NCBI GenBank assembly: GCA_045589355.1
Contig: JAZNOW010000074.1
Location: forward strand, 1 to 64,000
Source: RUG563 sp045589355
Lineage (GTDB): Bacteria > Bacillota > Clostridia > Christensenellales > Aristaeellaceae
Length of the DNA: 64,000 bases
Reading direction: 5' to 3'
In this document: positions 9,130 to 16,681 of the stretch, in pieces
Position numbering within the stretch: position 1 is the stretch's first letter
How the letters are laid out: each line of letters begins with the position of its first letter
Position numbers and translations under genes: made by a program
The notes under the pieces: generated by a model
Databases searched by the model: none
What the model saw: only the letters and a program-made list of their open reading frames with translations
What the model was told of the DNA's origin: nothing

Positions 9130-9696
9130 ATGTTAAAAGATTACGAGATAGATAAACCTGTCCTTGAAACTGACAGGCTTATCATTAGAACTCTTAACGA
9201 AGCAGATGTACCAGATTTGAAAGAATGGTTGGGGAGAGATGAAATATATACCTATTGGGGACGAAAAGCCAGCAAGGGTGAAAAAAACCCAGAATTGATG
9301 TTCATTGACCCCCGTCCTTGGGTGAAAAGGAAGCCCTCACCAGATTTTGACTGGGGCATTGTTTTGAAAGAAACAAATACTGTTATTGGAATGATTGCAG
9401 TTTTTAATATACAGAATTCAAGGATGGGTGATATTGCGTATCGTATTCATCCTGAATATTGGAATATGGGAATTACTACAGAAGCACTAAAGGAAGTGGT
9501 ACGCTTCATATTTGAAAATACAGAAATAGAGCGGCTGAATGGGAGTGCTGATGTCAGGAATATCGCTTCAAATAAGGTCCTTGAGCGGTGTGGTTTCATA
9601 AAAGAGGGGACAATCCGACAAGGCAAAATGGTTTCGGTCTATTGTGACTATAACATTTACGGTATGCTTAGAGAAGATTATGCAAAGATAGACTAA
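9130..9696 (+). CDS. GNAT family N-acetyltransferase
   Basis: A 188-residue acetyltransferase of the RimJ/RimL type. It begins with the characteristic LETDRLIIRTLNEADVPDLKEW, and the acetyl-CoA region reads IAYRIHPEYWNMGITTEALKEVVRFIFE followed by NIASNKVLERCGFIKEGTIRQ. It transfers acetyl from acetyl-CoA to an amine; whether that is an antibiotic, a small molecule or a protein N-terminus is not decidable. GGAGG lies 7 nt before the ATG. Codons are AT-rich (ATA, AGA, AAT), unlike both neighbours, and the gene has its own promoter and terminator. This is the pattern of a recently acquired cargo gene. Confidence 0.88.
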   Translation: MLKDYEIDKPVLETDRLIIRTLNEADVPDLKEWLGRDEIYTYWGRKASKGEKNPELMFIDPRPWVKRKPSPDFDWGIVLKETNTVIGMIAVFNIQNSRMGDIAYRIHPEYWNMGITTEALKEVVRFIFENTEIERLNGSADVRNIASNKVLERCGFIKEGTIRQGKMVSVYCDYNIYGMLREDYAKID

Positions 9697-9846
9697 ACGA
9701 GTTCATCATCAAATTCCAATTTGTCGAGCAGACGAAAAACTCATTCTCCCACCATTTGAGGAGTGCGCAATTATACGCACCGTTCCGGTGCATTGCGTTT
9801 CCGCAGTTCGCAGGCCAAACAAACAAGTCTGCCAATCTATAAGCAA

Positions 9847-9879
9847 ACGAGCATCCGAGTGCCGGATGCTCGTTTTTTT
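9847..9879 (+). terminator. Rho-independent terminator after the GNAT gene
   Basis: An 11-bp perfect stem (9847-9857 with 9863-9873, ACGAGCATCCG arm), 5-nt loop, then a run of seven T. The preceding 150 bp (9697-9846) hold no gene. They contain GTGC/GCAC-rich short inverted repeats and may belong to a dispersed repeat, but this is unproven. Confidence 0.85.
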
Positions 9880-9950
9880 CGTTGGGGGATAAATTCATCC
9901 TTAAGAACTCTCCCACCAGACGCTTTCCCTTTTTTCTTGCTTATTTTGCT

Positions 9951-11270
9951 TTATTCTTCCGCTTCCACCAGCCCGCGGAACACGGCAATTTCATACACGC
10001 CCTGGGCCATGCCTTCCGCCAGCCACTGCTGGTATTGGGGCTGGGAGAGCAGGTGCTCGTCCTGCACATTGCTCATAAACCCAAGCTCGATCAAAAAGCA
10101 GGTCATCTTGGCCCAGTTGTTGCCCACAAATCCGTCGCCCATATGCACATAACCGGTGGTGGTATCCAGTTTGTACCCCACCGCCGTCTTGGTGGCGTCC
10201 AGCATCAGCTGGCCCATGTGTTTATAGTCTTCCTTGCTGGCCACCGCCTTGGCATAATCGCTGTTGAGGGGCGTATAAATGGAAATGCCGCGTTTGTTTA
10301 CGTCGGCCCTGGTATCGGCATGCAGCCGCAGCATGATGAACGCGCCGCCGTCTTCGGCGATCTGGCAGCGTTCCAGATTGGTGTGGAATACGTCCTGGGT
10401 CTCCCGGGTCATCACCACGGTAGCCCCCTGGCTGATCAGCTCATTCCGCAGCTTTTCGGCAATTTCCAGCACCACAATGCTTTCCTTGCGCATGGTCACC
10501 TTGCCCTGGGCCATGCCGCTGGTGCCGGAGGTATACCCCTCCAGGCCGGGGCCGATGGGCTCCCGTACCATTTTGCCGTTTTCCTGATGGCCGGGGTCAA
10601 TGCACACCACCACGCCGGAAAGCCGGCCTTCCCGGGGTGCAGGCGCCGGGCCCATCTGATAGGCCTTGCGCACGGTATCTTCTTTCTTCACGGCTTCCTT
10701 CACCGTGCAGATCTTTACCGTGGTCAGGGTGCGGGCATAAGTCAGCGGCAATGCCACCTGGCCTGTATACACGCCGTTTTCATCCGGAAACACATACATT
10801 TCGCCGCTTTCCTGCTTGTTGCGGAACTGCAGCAGCATAAAATCGGTGCCGGGGGCTTCAAAGGAATAGCCAAAGCCTTCCACCGTTTCCGTCAGCACCA
10901 GGTTTTCCACCTTGCCGTTGGATTTTCCCTCCGGCACGGCGTACCCGGCACTCTTTTCCAGTTTCACCGTGGCGGAACCCAGGGTGTTTGTTTTCAGGTT
11001 CTTTACCGTCACCTTCACATTGCCGCCCTTGCCGGACCAGGGAAGCGGAATCTCCCCTTCAAAGTTGCCGTTTTCACCGTATACCACCATTTTGCCGCCG
11101 GCATCGGGGGCGGTGAATTCAACGATGGCAAACTGTGCATCCTCCAACGTGAAGGCGTAGTCCACCTTTCCTTCCCCGGCGGTCACCTCCACCTTCGTGG
11201 CGGCAAAAGCCCCCACCGCCGGCAGCATAAGCATCAGTGCAGTCAGCACTGCAAAAAGTTTCTTGCACAT
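9951..11270 (-). CDS. Secreted N-acetylmuramoyl-L-alanine amidase (Amidase_3)
   Basis: A 439-residue exported zinc amidase that cleaves the amide bond between MurNAc and L-Ala in peptidoglycan. It has a signal peptide (about 1-24, KKLFAVLTALMLMLPAVGAFA), two beta-rich N-terminal domains of unknown type (about 26-205), and a C-terminal Amidase_3 domain (about 220-439). Zinc ligands are H228 in DPGHQ, E262 in RKESIVVLEIA and H316 in RLHAD, and the catalytic Glu is in IELGFMSN. The frame extends three codons to a GTG at 11279, but AAAGGTG is properly spaced only for ATG11270. The gene is divergent from the metallophosphoesterase. The N-terminal domains might target it to the wall. Confidence 0.92.
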   Translation of the reverse strand: MCKKLFAVLTALMLMLPAVGAFAATKVEVTAGEGKVDYAFTLEDAQFAIVEFTAPDAGGKMVVYGENGNFEGEIPLPWSGKGGNVKVTVKNLKTNTLGSATVKLEKSAGYAVPEGKSNGKVENLVLTETVEGFGYSFEAPGTDFMLLQFRNKQESGEMYVFPDENGVYTGQVALPLTYARTLTTVKICTVKEAVKKEDTVRKAYQMGPAPAPREGRLSGVVVCIDPGHQENGKMVREPIGPGLEGYTSGTSGMAQGKVTMRKESIVVLEIAEKLRNELISQGATVVMTRETQDVFHTNLERCQIAEDGGAFIMLRLHADTRADVNKRGISIYTPLNSDYAKAVASKEDYKHMGQLMLDATKTAVGYKLDTTTGYVHMGDGFVGNNWAKMTCFLIELGFMSNVQDEHLLSQPQYQQWLAEGMAQGVYEIAVFRGLVEAEE

Positions 11271-11302
11271 TCCTGTCACACCTTTAACGTGAAATTACAC
11301 AA

Positions 11303-11331
11303 AGTATACCACATTGCCCCTCTTTTCGCAA
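11303..11331 (-). promoter_or_regulatory. Promoter for the amidase
   Basis: On the minus strand TTGCGA (11331-11326), 17-bp spacer, TATACT (11308-11303), 33 bp before the amidase ATG. Its -35 directly abuts the -35 of the opposite promoter. Confidence 0.65.
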
Positions 11332-11360
11332 TTGCACAAGAAGCGCAAATATGCTACAAT
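11332..11360 (+). promoter_or_regulatory. Promoter for the metallophosphoesterase/DUF362 unit
   Basis: TTGCAC (11332-11337), 17-bp spacer, TACAAT (11355-11360), 32 bp before ATG11393. Confidence 0.65.
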
Positions 11361-11392
11361 TTCCTTACATCCATTGGCGAAAGGACGCTTTC

Positions 11393-12253
11393 ATGAGCAA
11401 TCACCATCATCATAAAAAAGCAAAAAAGCCGGGAAGGCTGGGCAAATGGCTGGCCCTTTTGCCGGCAGGCTGTGCCCTGCTGTATCCGCTGTATCTGGCC
11501 CGGCAGCTGGATCTTGTGGAAACAAGCTATTCAAACGCCGCGCTGCCCCGGGCGTTTCACGGGCTGAAAATTGCCTATGTGTCCGATATCCACTGGGGCA
11601 CCTTCTTTTCGGACCGGCGGCTGGAAGCGCTGATCAGCCGGGTCAATGCCCTGGAAGCGGATTTCGTTTTTCTGGGCGGCGATTATGCGGAGGATGCCGA
11701 CGGCGCCCTGCGGTTCTGGCAGAAAAAGCCTTCCTTTCAGGCAAAAATCGCCACCCTGGCCGTCTTTGGCAATCACGACCGTACCCTGCCCGAAAGCCAC
11801 CTGCCCCGCATTCAGCGGGCCATGAAGCAATCCGGCGTCATACCGCTGGTCAACGATGTGTGGCTGTTCGAAAAAGAGGGCAGCACCCTTTCGGTTTCCG
11901 GCATCGACGATTTTTACAACGGCCACCCGGATCTGGGCAAAGTGGCCCGTCAATCCTGCAAAGCCGATTTTTCCATCTTCCTGCCCCACACCCCGGACGT
12001 ACTGCCACAGGTATATGCCATGGGCCGGCCCTTTTTCCACCTGGCCCTGTGCGGCCACACCCACGGCGGGCAGGTATCCCTGTTTGGCTGGGCGCCCATT
12101 TCCTCCAGCGACCTGGGCAGCCGTTACCTTTCCGGCTGGTACCATGAAAACGGCGCCGATATCCTGGTATCCAACGGCGTGGGCGCATCCGATTTGCCGG
12201 TAAGGCTGGGCGCCCGGCCGCAGATTCACCTGATCACCCTGCAATGTCAATAA
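11393..12253 (+). CDS. Membrane-anchored metallophosphoesterase (YkuE-like)
   Basis: A 286-residue calcineurin-like phosphoesterase. A short His/Lys-rich N-terminus (NHHHHKKAKK) precedes one membrane anchor (about 20-38, WLALLPAGCALLYPLYLA). The di-metal motifs follow in order: YVSDIHWG (D..H), LGGDY, VFGNHD, then LCGHTHGGQV. Family members act on phosphodiesters or lipid intermediates at the membrane; YkuE of Bacillus is the nearest I recall. The frame is open to 11351, but ATG11393 has GAAAGGA upstream and fits the promoter spacing. It is followed after 32 bp by the DUF362 gene. The substrate is unknown. Confidence 0.85.
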   Translation: MSNHHHHKKAKKPGRLGKWLALLPAGCALLYPLYLARQLDLVETSYSNAALPRAFHGLKIAYVSDIHWGTFFSDRRLEALISRVNALEADFVFLGGDYAEDADGALRFWQKKPSFQAKIATLAVFGNHDRTLPESHLPRIQRAMKQSGVIPLVNDVWLFEKEGSTLSVSGIDDFYNGHPDLGKVARQSCKADFSIFLPHTPDVLPQVYAMGRPFFHLALCGHTHGGQVSLFGWAPISSSDLGSRYLSGWYHENGADILVSNGVGASDLPVRLGARPQIHLITLQCQ

Positions 12254-12285
12254 AAAAATACGCATAACAGAAAGGAGCAATCCCC

Positions 12286-13374
12286 ATGCCCGGACAGGTA
12301 CTTTTTTCTTCCATGGCTTATGCCCGTTACGAACAGGGGCAAACCCTTCCCGCCAAATTTGAACGGATGCTGAAAAAATCCGGTCTGGCGGAAAAAGTGA
12401 AGGGCAAGAAAGTAGCCATCAAAATGCACATCGGTGACGGCGTCACCTACTCCACCATCCCGCCGGTGTTTGTGCGCTCGCTGGTGAAGTTTGTTCAGGA
12501 CAGCGGCGCCGAATGCTTCATTACCGACCATTACGTCTACCACCGCCATCCCGAACGCCGGGGCTACACCGCCGATAACCTGGGCTGCCCCGTGCTGGAC
12601 GACTGCGGCTATTTCGGCAAATATTACTACACCAAGGAAGTGGATTTCAAGTCCTTCCGCCATGTGGACGTGGCCGGCCTGATCCACGACGCCGATTTCC
12701 TCATCGACTTTTCCCACGTCAAGGGCCATGGTGCCTGCGGCTACGGCGGTGCCTGCAAAAACATCTCCATGGGCTGCGTGACCGACCGTACCCGCCACGA
12801 GATCCACGGGCTGGAAGGCGGCCTGCTCTGGGACGAAAGCAAGTGCATCCACTGCAACAAGTGCATTGAAGCCTGCAACCACCACGCCAATCGCTTCGAC
12901 AAAGACGGCAAATACAAAGTGAATTACCACGACTGCACCATGTGCCAGCACTGCGCCAAGGTGTGCCCCGTAAAGGCCGTCACCCTGGACAGCCACGACT
13001 ATGCCGATTTCCAGCAGGGCATGGCCCTTTGCACCAAAACGGTGCTGGATCTGTTCGGCCCGGAAAATGTATACTTCATCAACATGCTCATTTCCATCAC
13101 CGCCCTGTGCGATTGCTGGGGGCTCACCACCCCTTCCCTGGTGCCGGATATCGGCGTCATGGCCAGCGATGACATTGTGGCCATCGAGCGCGCCAGCCTG
13201 GACATGATTAAATATGAAGACCTTATTCCTCAGGGTGTCCCCAAGGGACACAAGATGGGTGAAGAAGGCCACCTGTTCCAGCGGCTCCACGGCAAGGACC
13301 CCTACCTGCAGATCAAAATGCTGGAGGATATGGGCCTGGGTACCCAGAACTATACCATCGAAGAAGTAAAATAA
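12286..13374 (+). CDS. DUF362 domain protein with two 4Fe-4S ferredoxin motifs
   Basis: A 362-residue protein. The N-terminal DUF362 domain (about 1-180) contains IKMHIGDG and HVKGHGACGYGGACKNISMG. A bacterial ferredoxin domain follows (about 185-235) with CIHCNKCIEAC and CTMCQHCAKVCP, the eight Cys expected for two [4Fe-4S] clusters. The C-terminal part (about 236-362) continues DUF362. There is no signal peptide. DUF362 proteins are uncharacterised; electron transfer in anaerobes is inferred from the clusters. GAAAGGAG precedes the ATG. It is probably co-transcribed with the metallophosphoesterase, which offers no functional clue. Confidence 0.9.
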   Translation: MPGQVLFSSMAYARYEQGQTLPAKFERMLKKSGLAEKVKGKKVAIKMHIGDGVTYSTIPPVFVRSLVKFVQDSGAECFITDHYVYHRHPERRGYTADNLGCPVLDDCGYFGKYYYTKEVDFKSFRHVDVAGLIHDADFLIDFSHVKGHGACGYGGACKNISMGCVTDRTRHEIHGLEGGLLWDESKCIHCNKCIEACNHHANRFDKDGKYKVNYHDCTMCQHCAKVCPVKAVTLDSHDYADFQQGMALCTKTVLDLFGPENVYFINMLISITALCDCWGLTTPSLVPDIGVMASDDIVAIERASLDMIKYEDLIPQGVPKGHKMGEEGHLFQRLHGKDPYLQIKMLEDMGLGTQNYTIEEVK

Positions 13375-13390
13375 TCCGTTCGTGAAAGGG

Positions 13391-13450
13391 GAACCATGCA
13401 GGGCTTCGCCCCTGCCCACTAGGGTCATTGACCCTGGACCCAATTGCGGA
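13391..13450 (-). repeat. Dispersed double-hairpin repeat, copy A (inverted)
   Basis: Read on the minus strand it begins ATTGGGTCCAGGG and contains CCAGGGTCAATGACCCTAG followed by a GCAGGGGCGAAGCCCTGC hairpin. It matches the core of copies at 13750-13809 and 23327-23388. Confidence 0.75.
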
Positions 13451-13624
13451 AGTGGTTGTCCGGAAGACCAAACACCTTCCCGCTGTTGCAACCGGCACGC
13501 AGAAACTTCTTGGAAAAAGACGTTTGCAATATTGCGAATTGGCAGCGGCACCGCCGCACACACGTGCTGGGCGGCGGAACGCCGCCTGCCGGATGCCCTG
13601 GCATCCGGGGAAAACGATAAAAGA

Positions 13625-13662
13625 AGCGGTGAGAGAATTTTTTCTCTCCACCGCTCTTTTTT
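13625..13662 (+). terminator. Terminator downstream of the DUF362 gene
   Basis: A 13-bp stem with one bulged C (13625-13637 with 13642-13655), T4 loop, then TTTTTT. It lies 250 bp after the DUF362 stop, so the transcript would carry repeat copy A in its 3' region. Confidence 0.75.
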
Positions 13663-13675
13663 CGTTTTCATAGCG

Positions 13676-13809
13676 CCCGTGGGCTCATGATTCCATCCCT
13701 CAAGTTTCACGCGGAAACAGTTTGTTTATATACACAACTACTTCGCGGATTGGGTCCAGGGCCAATGGCCCTGGCGTGGGGGTACAGGGGGACGAGCAGT
13801 CCCCCTGCC
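13676..13809 (+). repeat. Dispersed double-hairpin repeat, copy B
   Basis: The core has hairpin 1 CCAGGGCC-AAT-GGCCCTGG (13756-13774) and hairpin 2 with arms CAGGGGGAC (13785-13793) and GTCCCCCTG (13799-13807). The upstream flank from GCCCGTGGG through TTTCACGCGGAAACA also resembles copy C at 23251, so the unit is about 130 bp. Confidence 0.8.
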
Positions 13810-13823
13810 TAGCCCATTCATCC

Positions 13824-14366
13824 TCATTCAAACAACTGGGCTTCTTTTTCCAGCTGCTTCTTTTTTCCCTGCAGCTTTTTCAACCCCAGCCCCAGCAGCA
13901 CAGAAACCCCGATGGATGCGCAGCCGGCGATCAGATTCAAAGTGGAAGGAAAACCGATGCCGATGCACAGGTTGTAAAGACCAATGCCGATATTGAGAAT
14001 CAAGAACGGCACCAGCAGGGTGATGATACTGCGCAAATGCCTGATGCGGGAAGCGTGATCCCCGTGCAGTTCAAAGGGGCCGTCCGCCGTTTTCTTGCGG
14101 AAATACACCCATTTCATAATTCTGCCCACCATCTCCGCCCCGGTATCCTCCACAAAGCGGATATAGTCCTTTCCTTCTTCGGAAGTGGGCCATTCCTCCA
14201 GCATTTCCAGCCGCACGGTATATGCACCGGGTTCACAATCCTCAAATTCATACGTCCCCAGGCGATAGCCAACCAGCACCTTACCCTTTTGTGCCATTTC
14301 GTTCAGCCAGGCTTCCTCTTCGTCAAACTGCCAGGCCCACAGCCATTTTCTCACTTTCGTCCTCAT
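13824..14366 (-). CDS. DUF2812 domain membrane protein
   Basis: A 180-residue protein starting MRTKVRKWLWAWQFDEEEAWLNEMAQKG, the typical DUF2812 opening, with a soluble domain (about 1-115) and two membrane segments (about 120-140 and 145-165). The tail is Lys/Gln-rich. Its ATG overlaps the padR stop (ATGA) with GGAGG upstream, so the two are translationally coupled. The frame runs back to 14411 inside padR without a usable start. DUF2812 genes commonly pair with PadR regulators. The function is unknown, and an accessory to PadR sensing or to the nearby exporter is only an inference. Confidence 0.85.
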   Translation of the reverse strand: MRTKVRKWLWAWQFDEEEAWLNEMAQKGKVLVGYRLGTYEFEDCEPGAYTVRLEMLEEWPTSEEGKDYIRFVEDTGAEMVGRIMKWVYFRKKTADGPFELHGDHASRIRHLRSIITLLVPFLILNIGIGLYNLCIGIGFPSTLNLIAGCASIGVSVLLGLGLKKLQGKKKQLEKEAQLFE

Positions 14367-14680
14367 TGCGCATCCTCCAATACCCTTTTCCCGTTCTCTG
14401 CCAGTTCGCAAAGCCGGGCATATTCGTCCTGCAATATTTTCTTACCGCTTTCGGTGATCCTGTATTCCTTCTTCCGGCTGTCCCCCGCTTCATCCACCGA
14501 AACAATCCATCCTTTTTCCAGCATGCTGCTGATGGCGCCGTACAGGGTGCCTGCCGCCAGGTGCAACCGCCCTCCGGACAGTTTTTCCACGTTCTGCATG
14601 ATGCCGTAGCCGTGCATGGGCTTCAGCAGCGAAAGCAGAATGTAGTACACCGCTTCCGTCAAGGGAAAATTCGCTCCCAT
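14363..14680 (-). CDS. PadR family transcriptional regulator
   Basis: A 105-residue winged-helix repressor. The sequence MGANFPLTEAVYYILLSLLKPMHGYGIMQNVEKLSGGRLHLAAGTLYGAISSMLEKGWI is a canonical PadR fold, with the recognition helix around GTLYGAISSML. A short C-terminal helix follows for dimerisation. The frame extends to 14827, but ATG14680 is chosen because AAAGGAG lies 7 nt upstream and the extension is unlike the family. It overlaps the DUF2812 start. A consensus promoter with two inverted repeats sits just upstream, suggesting autorepression. The divergent ABC exporter is a natural second target. Confidence 0.9.
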   Translation of the reverse strand: MGANFPLTEAVYYILLSLLKPMHGYGIMQNVEKLSGGRLHLAAGTLYGAISSMLEKGWIVSVDEAGDSRKKEYRITESGKKILQDEYARLCELAENGKRVLEDAQ

Positions 14681-14706
14681 TCCGTTTCTCCTTTCGTCGG
14701 CCGATA

Positions 14707-14755
14707 TATCGTGTGCCGATATATGTATTATATCGGCTTCCGATACATCTGTCAA
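14707..14755 (-). promoter_or_regulatory. padR promoter with two TATCG-N5-CGATA operators
   Basis: Minus strand: TTGACA (14755-14750), 17-bp spacer, TATAAT (14732-14727), a perfect consensus. One inverted repeat TATCG-N5-CGATA (14731-14745) covers the spacer and touches the -10. A second copy of identical architecture (14707-14721) lies downstream of the -10, 24 bp centre to centre. This is a likely PadR autoregulatory operator pair. Confidence 0.8.
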
Positions 14756-14873
14756 CCCCCTTTCCGGAAAATATTTGTCTCTTTCCGCACAGCAAAAGAA
14801 TGACAATTTTTCTCCTTCTTCTGTCACTTTCTGCCGTTTGGAGGATTTGGGAAAAAAATCGCAACATTTTATC

Positions 14874-14901
14874 TTGACGCTATTTTTGGCCTTGCTATAA
14901 T
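14874..14901 (+). promoter_or_regulatory. Extended -10 promoter for the ABC exporter
   Basis: TTGACG (14874-14879), 16-bp spacer, TATAAT (14896-14901) preceded by TGC, an extended -10. No TATCG-N5-CGATA operator was seen here, so PadR control would have to act from about 130 bp away or not at all. Confidence 0.7.
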
Positions 14902-14934
14902 ATAGGAGATTTTTATCATGCGGAGGTATGCGTT

Positions 14935-16680
14935 GTGGATACCATTAAGCGCATCTGGGGCCTGATGAAGCCCTACAAAAAGCATCTCTTTGGCGGCCTG
15001 CTGCTTCAGACGGTGGTTATCATCGCCATGCTGGTCAAGCCCTACATCACCAAGTTCATCGTGGACGACGTGATCACAAACGGCCTGTACGAGAAGCTGA
15101 TCCCCTTCTGCATCATGCTGGTAGGGCTCACCCTGCTCACCGGCGTGTGCAATTTCTGCCGCAGCGTGCTCTATGAGCGCATGAGCCAGTCGGCCATGTG
15201 GGATTTGCGTACCGGCCTGTATGCCCATCTGCAGGAAATGCCCTACGAATTTTATGACAAGCACCGTGTAGGCGAAATCATGAGCCGCATGACCGGCGAT
15301 ATCGACGGCGTGCGTCACCTGATGGCCTTTGGCGTCATTCATGTGTATGAACAGGCCCTGCGTTTTGTGGGCGCCTTCATTTTCATGATGACCATGTCCT
15401 GGCAGATCACCCTGCTGGTGCTCATCCTCACCCCCTTTATTGCCCTGATGGCCTGGGTGTTCAACAAAAAGGTGCGTCCCCTGTTCCGGGAAGTGCGGGA
15501 ACAGAACGCCACCCTCAACACCATCACCCAGGAAAACCTGGCCGGCATGCACGTGGTGAAGGCCTATGCCCAGGAACCTTATGAAGAAGAACGCTTCAAT
15601 AAGGAAAACCAGAAGCTGGCGGATATGCACCTGAAGGTCAGCTGGCTGTGGTCCTCCTTCGTGCCCTTCATGGACGTGCTGGCATCCCTGTGCACCCCCA
15701 TCGCGCTGCTGGGCGGCCTGCTGCTCACCATCAACGGTTCTTTGGAAATCGGCACCATGGTGGGCGTCACCGGCTACATCTGGATGCTGGTGGACCCCAT
15801 GCGTCAGCTGCCCAACATCATCAACATGGTCACCAACGCCGTCACTTCCGCCGAAAAGCTGTTCTATTATGTGGATCTCGGCGCCTCCATCAAGGAACCG
15901 GAAAACGCCAAATCCCCGGTCGAATTCAAGGGCCATGTGGTGTTTGACCATGTGAATTTCTCCTACGGCCATCAGACGGTGTTGAAGGACATCTGCCTGG
16001 AAGCAAAGCCCGGCGAAACGGTGGCCATCATGGGCGCCACGGGCTCGGGCAAATCCACCCTGGTCACGCTGCTCGGCCGGTTTTACGACATTCAGTCCGG
16101 CTCCATCAAAATTGACGGTATCGACGTGCGCGAACATTCCATCAAGCCCCTGCGCCGCCACATCGGCTATGTGATGCAGGAAACCTTCCTCTTCTCCGAT
16201 ACCATTGCCGATAACATCCGCTACGGCGACCCCACCGGCGATATGGAACGGGTGAAGCGCAGCGCCAAGGTGGCCCAGGCCACCGAGTTCATCGATCATA
16301 TGCCCCAGGGGTATGATACCGTGGTGGGCGAACGCGGCCTTGGCCTTTCCGGCGGCCAGAAACAGCGCACCGCCATTGCCCGTGCCGTGATGATCGACCC
16401 CTCCATCCTCATTCTGGACGATTCCACTTCCGCCGTGGACATGGAAACGGAATACCAGATCCAGCAAGAATTGAAGGAAGTGCTCAAGGACCGCACCACC
16501 TTCATCATCGCCCACCGCATTTCCTCCGTCAAGAATGCCGACCAGATCATCGTGCTGGATAACGGCGAAATTGCGGAACGGGGCAACCATAAAACCCTTA
16601 TGGAAAAGGGCGGCATTTACTACCAGATGGTGATGGACCAGATGTCCAGCGCCGTGAAGGTTGAAAAGGAGGTGCAGTAA
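14935..16680 (+). CDS. ABC exporter half-transporter with degenerate ATPase site (BmrC/LmrC-like)
   Basis: A 581-residue half exporter: six membrane segments in about 15-310, ATPase domain about 335-575. Walker A is GATGSGKS, the signature LSGGQKQR, and Walker B ends ILILDDSTSAVD. The catalytic Glu after Walker B is replaced by Asp, the hallmark of the non-hydrolysing site in heterodimeric exporters such as BmrCD. The partner is the next gene. The start is GTG14935, 8 nt after CGGAGG; the nearby ATG14928 is out of frame and stops after six codons. The likely role is export of drugs or lipophilic compounds; the substrate is unknown. PadR and DUF2812 are divergent neighbours. Confidence 0.92.
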   Translation: MDTIKRIWGLMKPYKKHLFGGLLLQTVVIIAMLVKPYITKFIVDDVITNGLYEKLIPFCIMLVGLTLLTGVCNFCRSVLYERMSQSAMWDLRTGLYAHLQEMPYEFYDKHRVGEIMSRMTGDIDGVRHLMAFGVIHVYEQALRFVGAFIFMMTMSWQITLLVLILTPFIALMAWVFNKKVRPLFREVREQNATLNTITQENLAGMHVVKAYAQEPYEEERFNKENQKLADMHLKVSWLWSSFVPFMDVLASLCTPIALLGGLLLTINGSLEIGTMVGVTGYIWMLVDPMRQLPNIINMVTNAVTSAEKLFYYVDLGASIKEPENAKSPVEFKGHVVFDHVNFSYGHQTVLKDICLEAKPGETVAIMGATGSGKSTLVTLLGRFYDIQSGSIKIDGIDVREHSIKPLRRHIGYVMQETFLFSDTIADNIRYGDPTGDMERVKRSAKVAQATEFIDHMPQGYDTVVGERGLGLSGGQKQRTAIARAVMIDPSILILDDSTSAVDMETEYQIQQELKEVLKDRTTFIIAHRISSVKNADQIIVLDNGEIAERGNHKTLMEKGGIYYQMVMDQMSSAVKVEKEVQ

Positions 16681-16681
16681 A

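Larger units (their letters stand above)
13375..13823. other. Gene-free stretch packed with hairpins
   Basis: No supported gene in 449 bp. It holds an inverted copy of a double-hairpin repeat (13391-13450), further perfect GC hairpins near 13571-13587 (GGCGGC arms) and 13589-13608 (CCGGATGCC arms), a terminator (13625-13662), and a direct copy of the repeat (13676-13809). Frames through it encode only low-complexity sequence. Confidence 0.75.

Noticed and set aside
9766..9800. Possible tRNA-like hairpins GTGCGC...GCACC in the GNAT 3' region
   Set aside because: Only short stems form and no complete cloverleaf or acceptor stem is present.
9668..9916. 82-residue minus-strand frame over the GNAT 3' end
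   Set aside because: It crosses a perfect terminator hairpin and has no ribosome binding site.
13382..13690. Short frames across the hairpin-rich gap after DUF362
   Set aside because: They run through palindromic repeats, have no ribosome binding site and give no recognisable protein.
13733..13809. Repeat copy B considered as a terminator for DUF2812
   Set aside because: Both hairpins lack a T-run on either strand, so intrinsic termination is not supported, though a processing role is possible.
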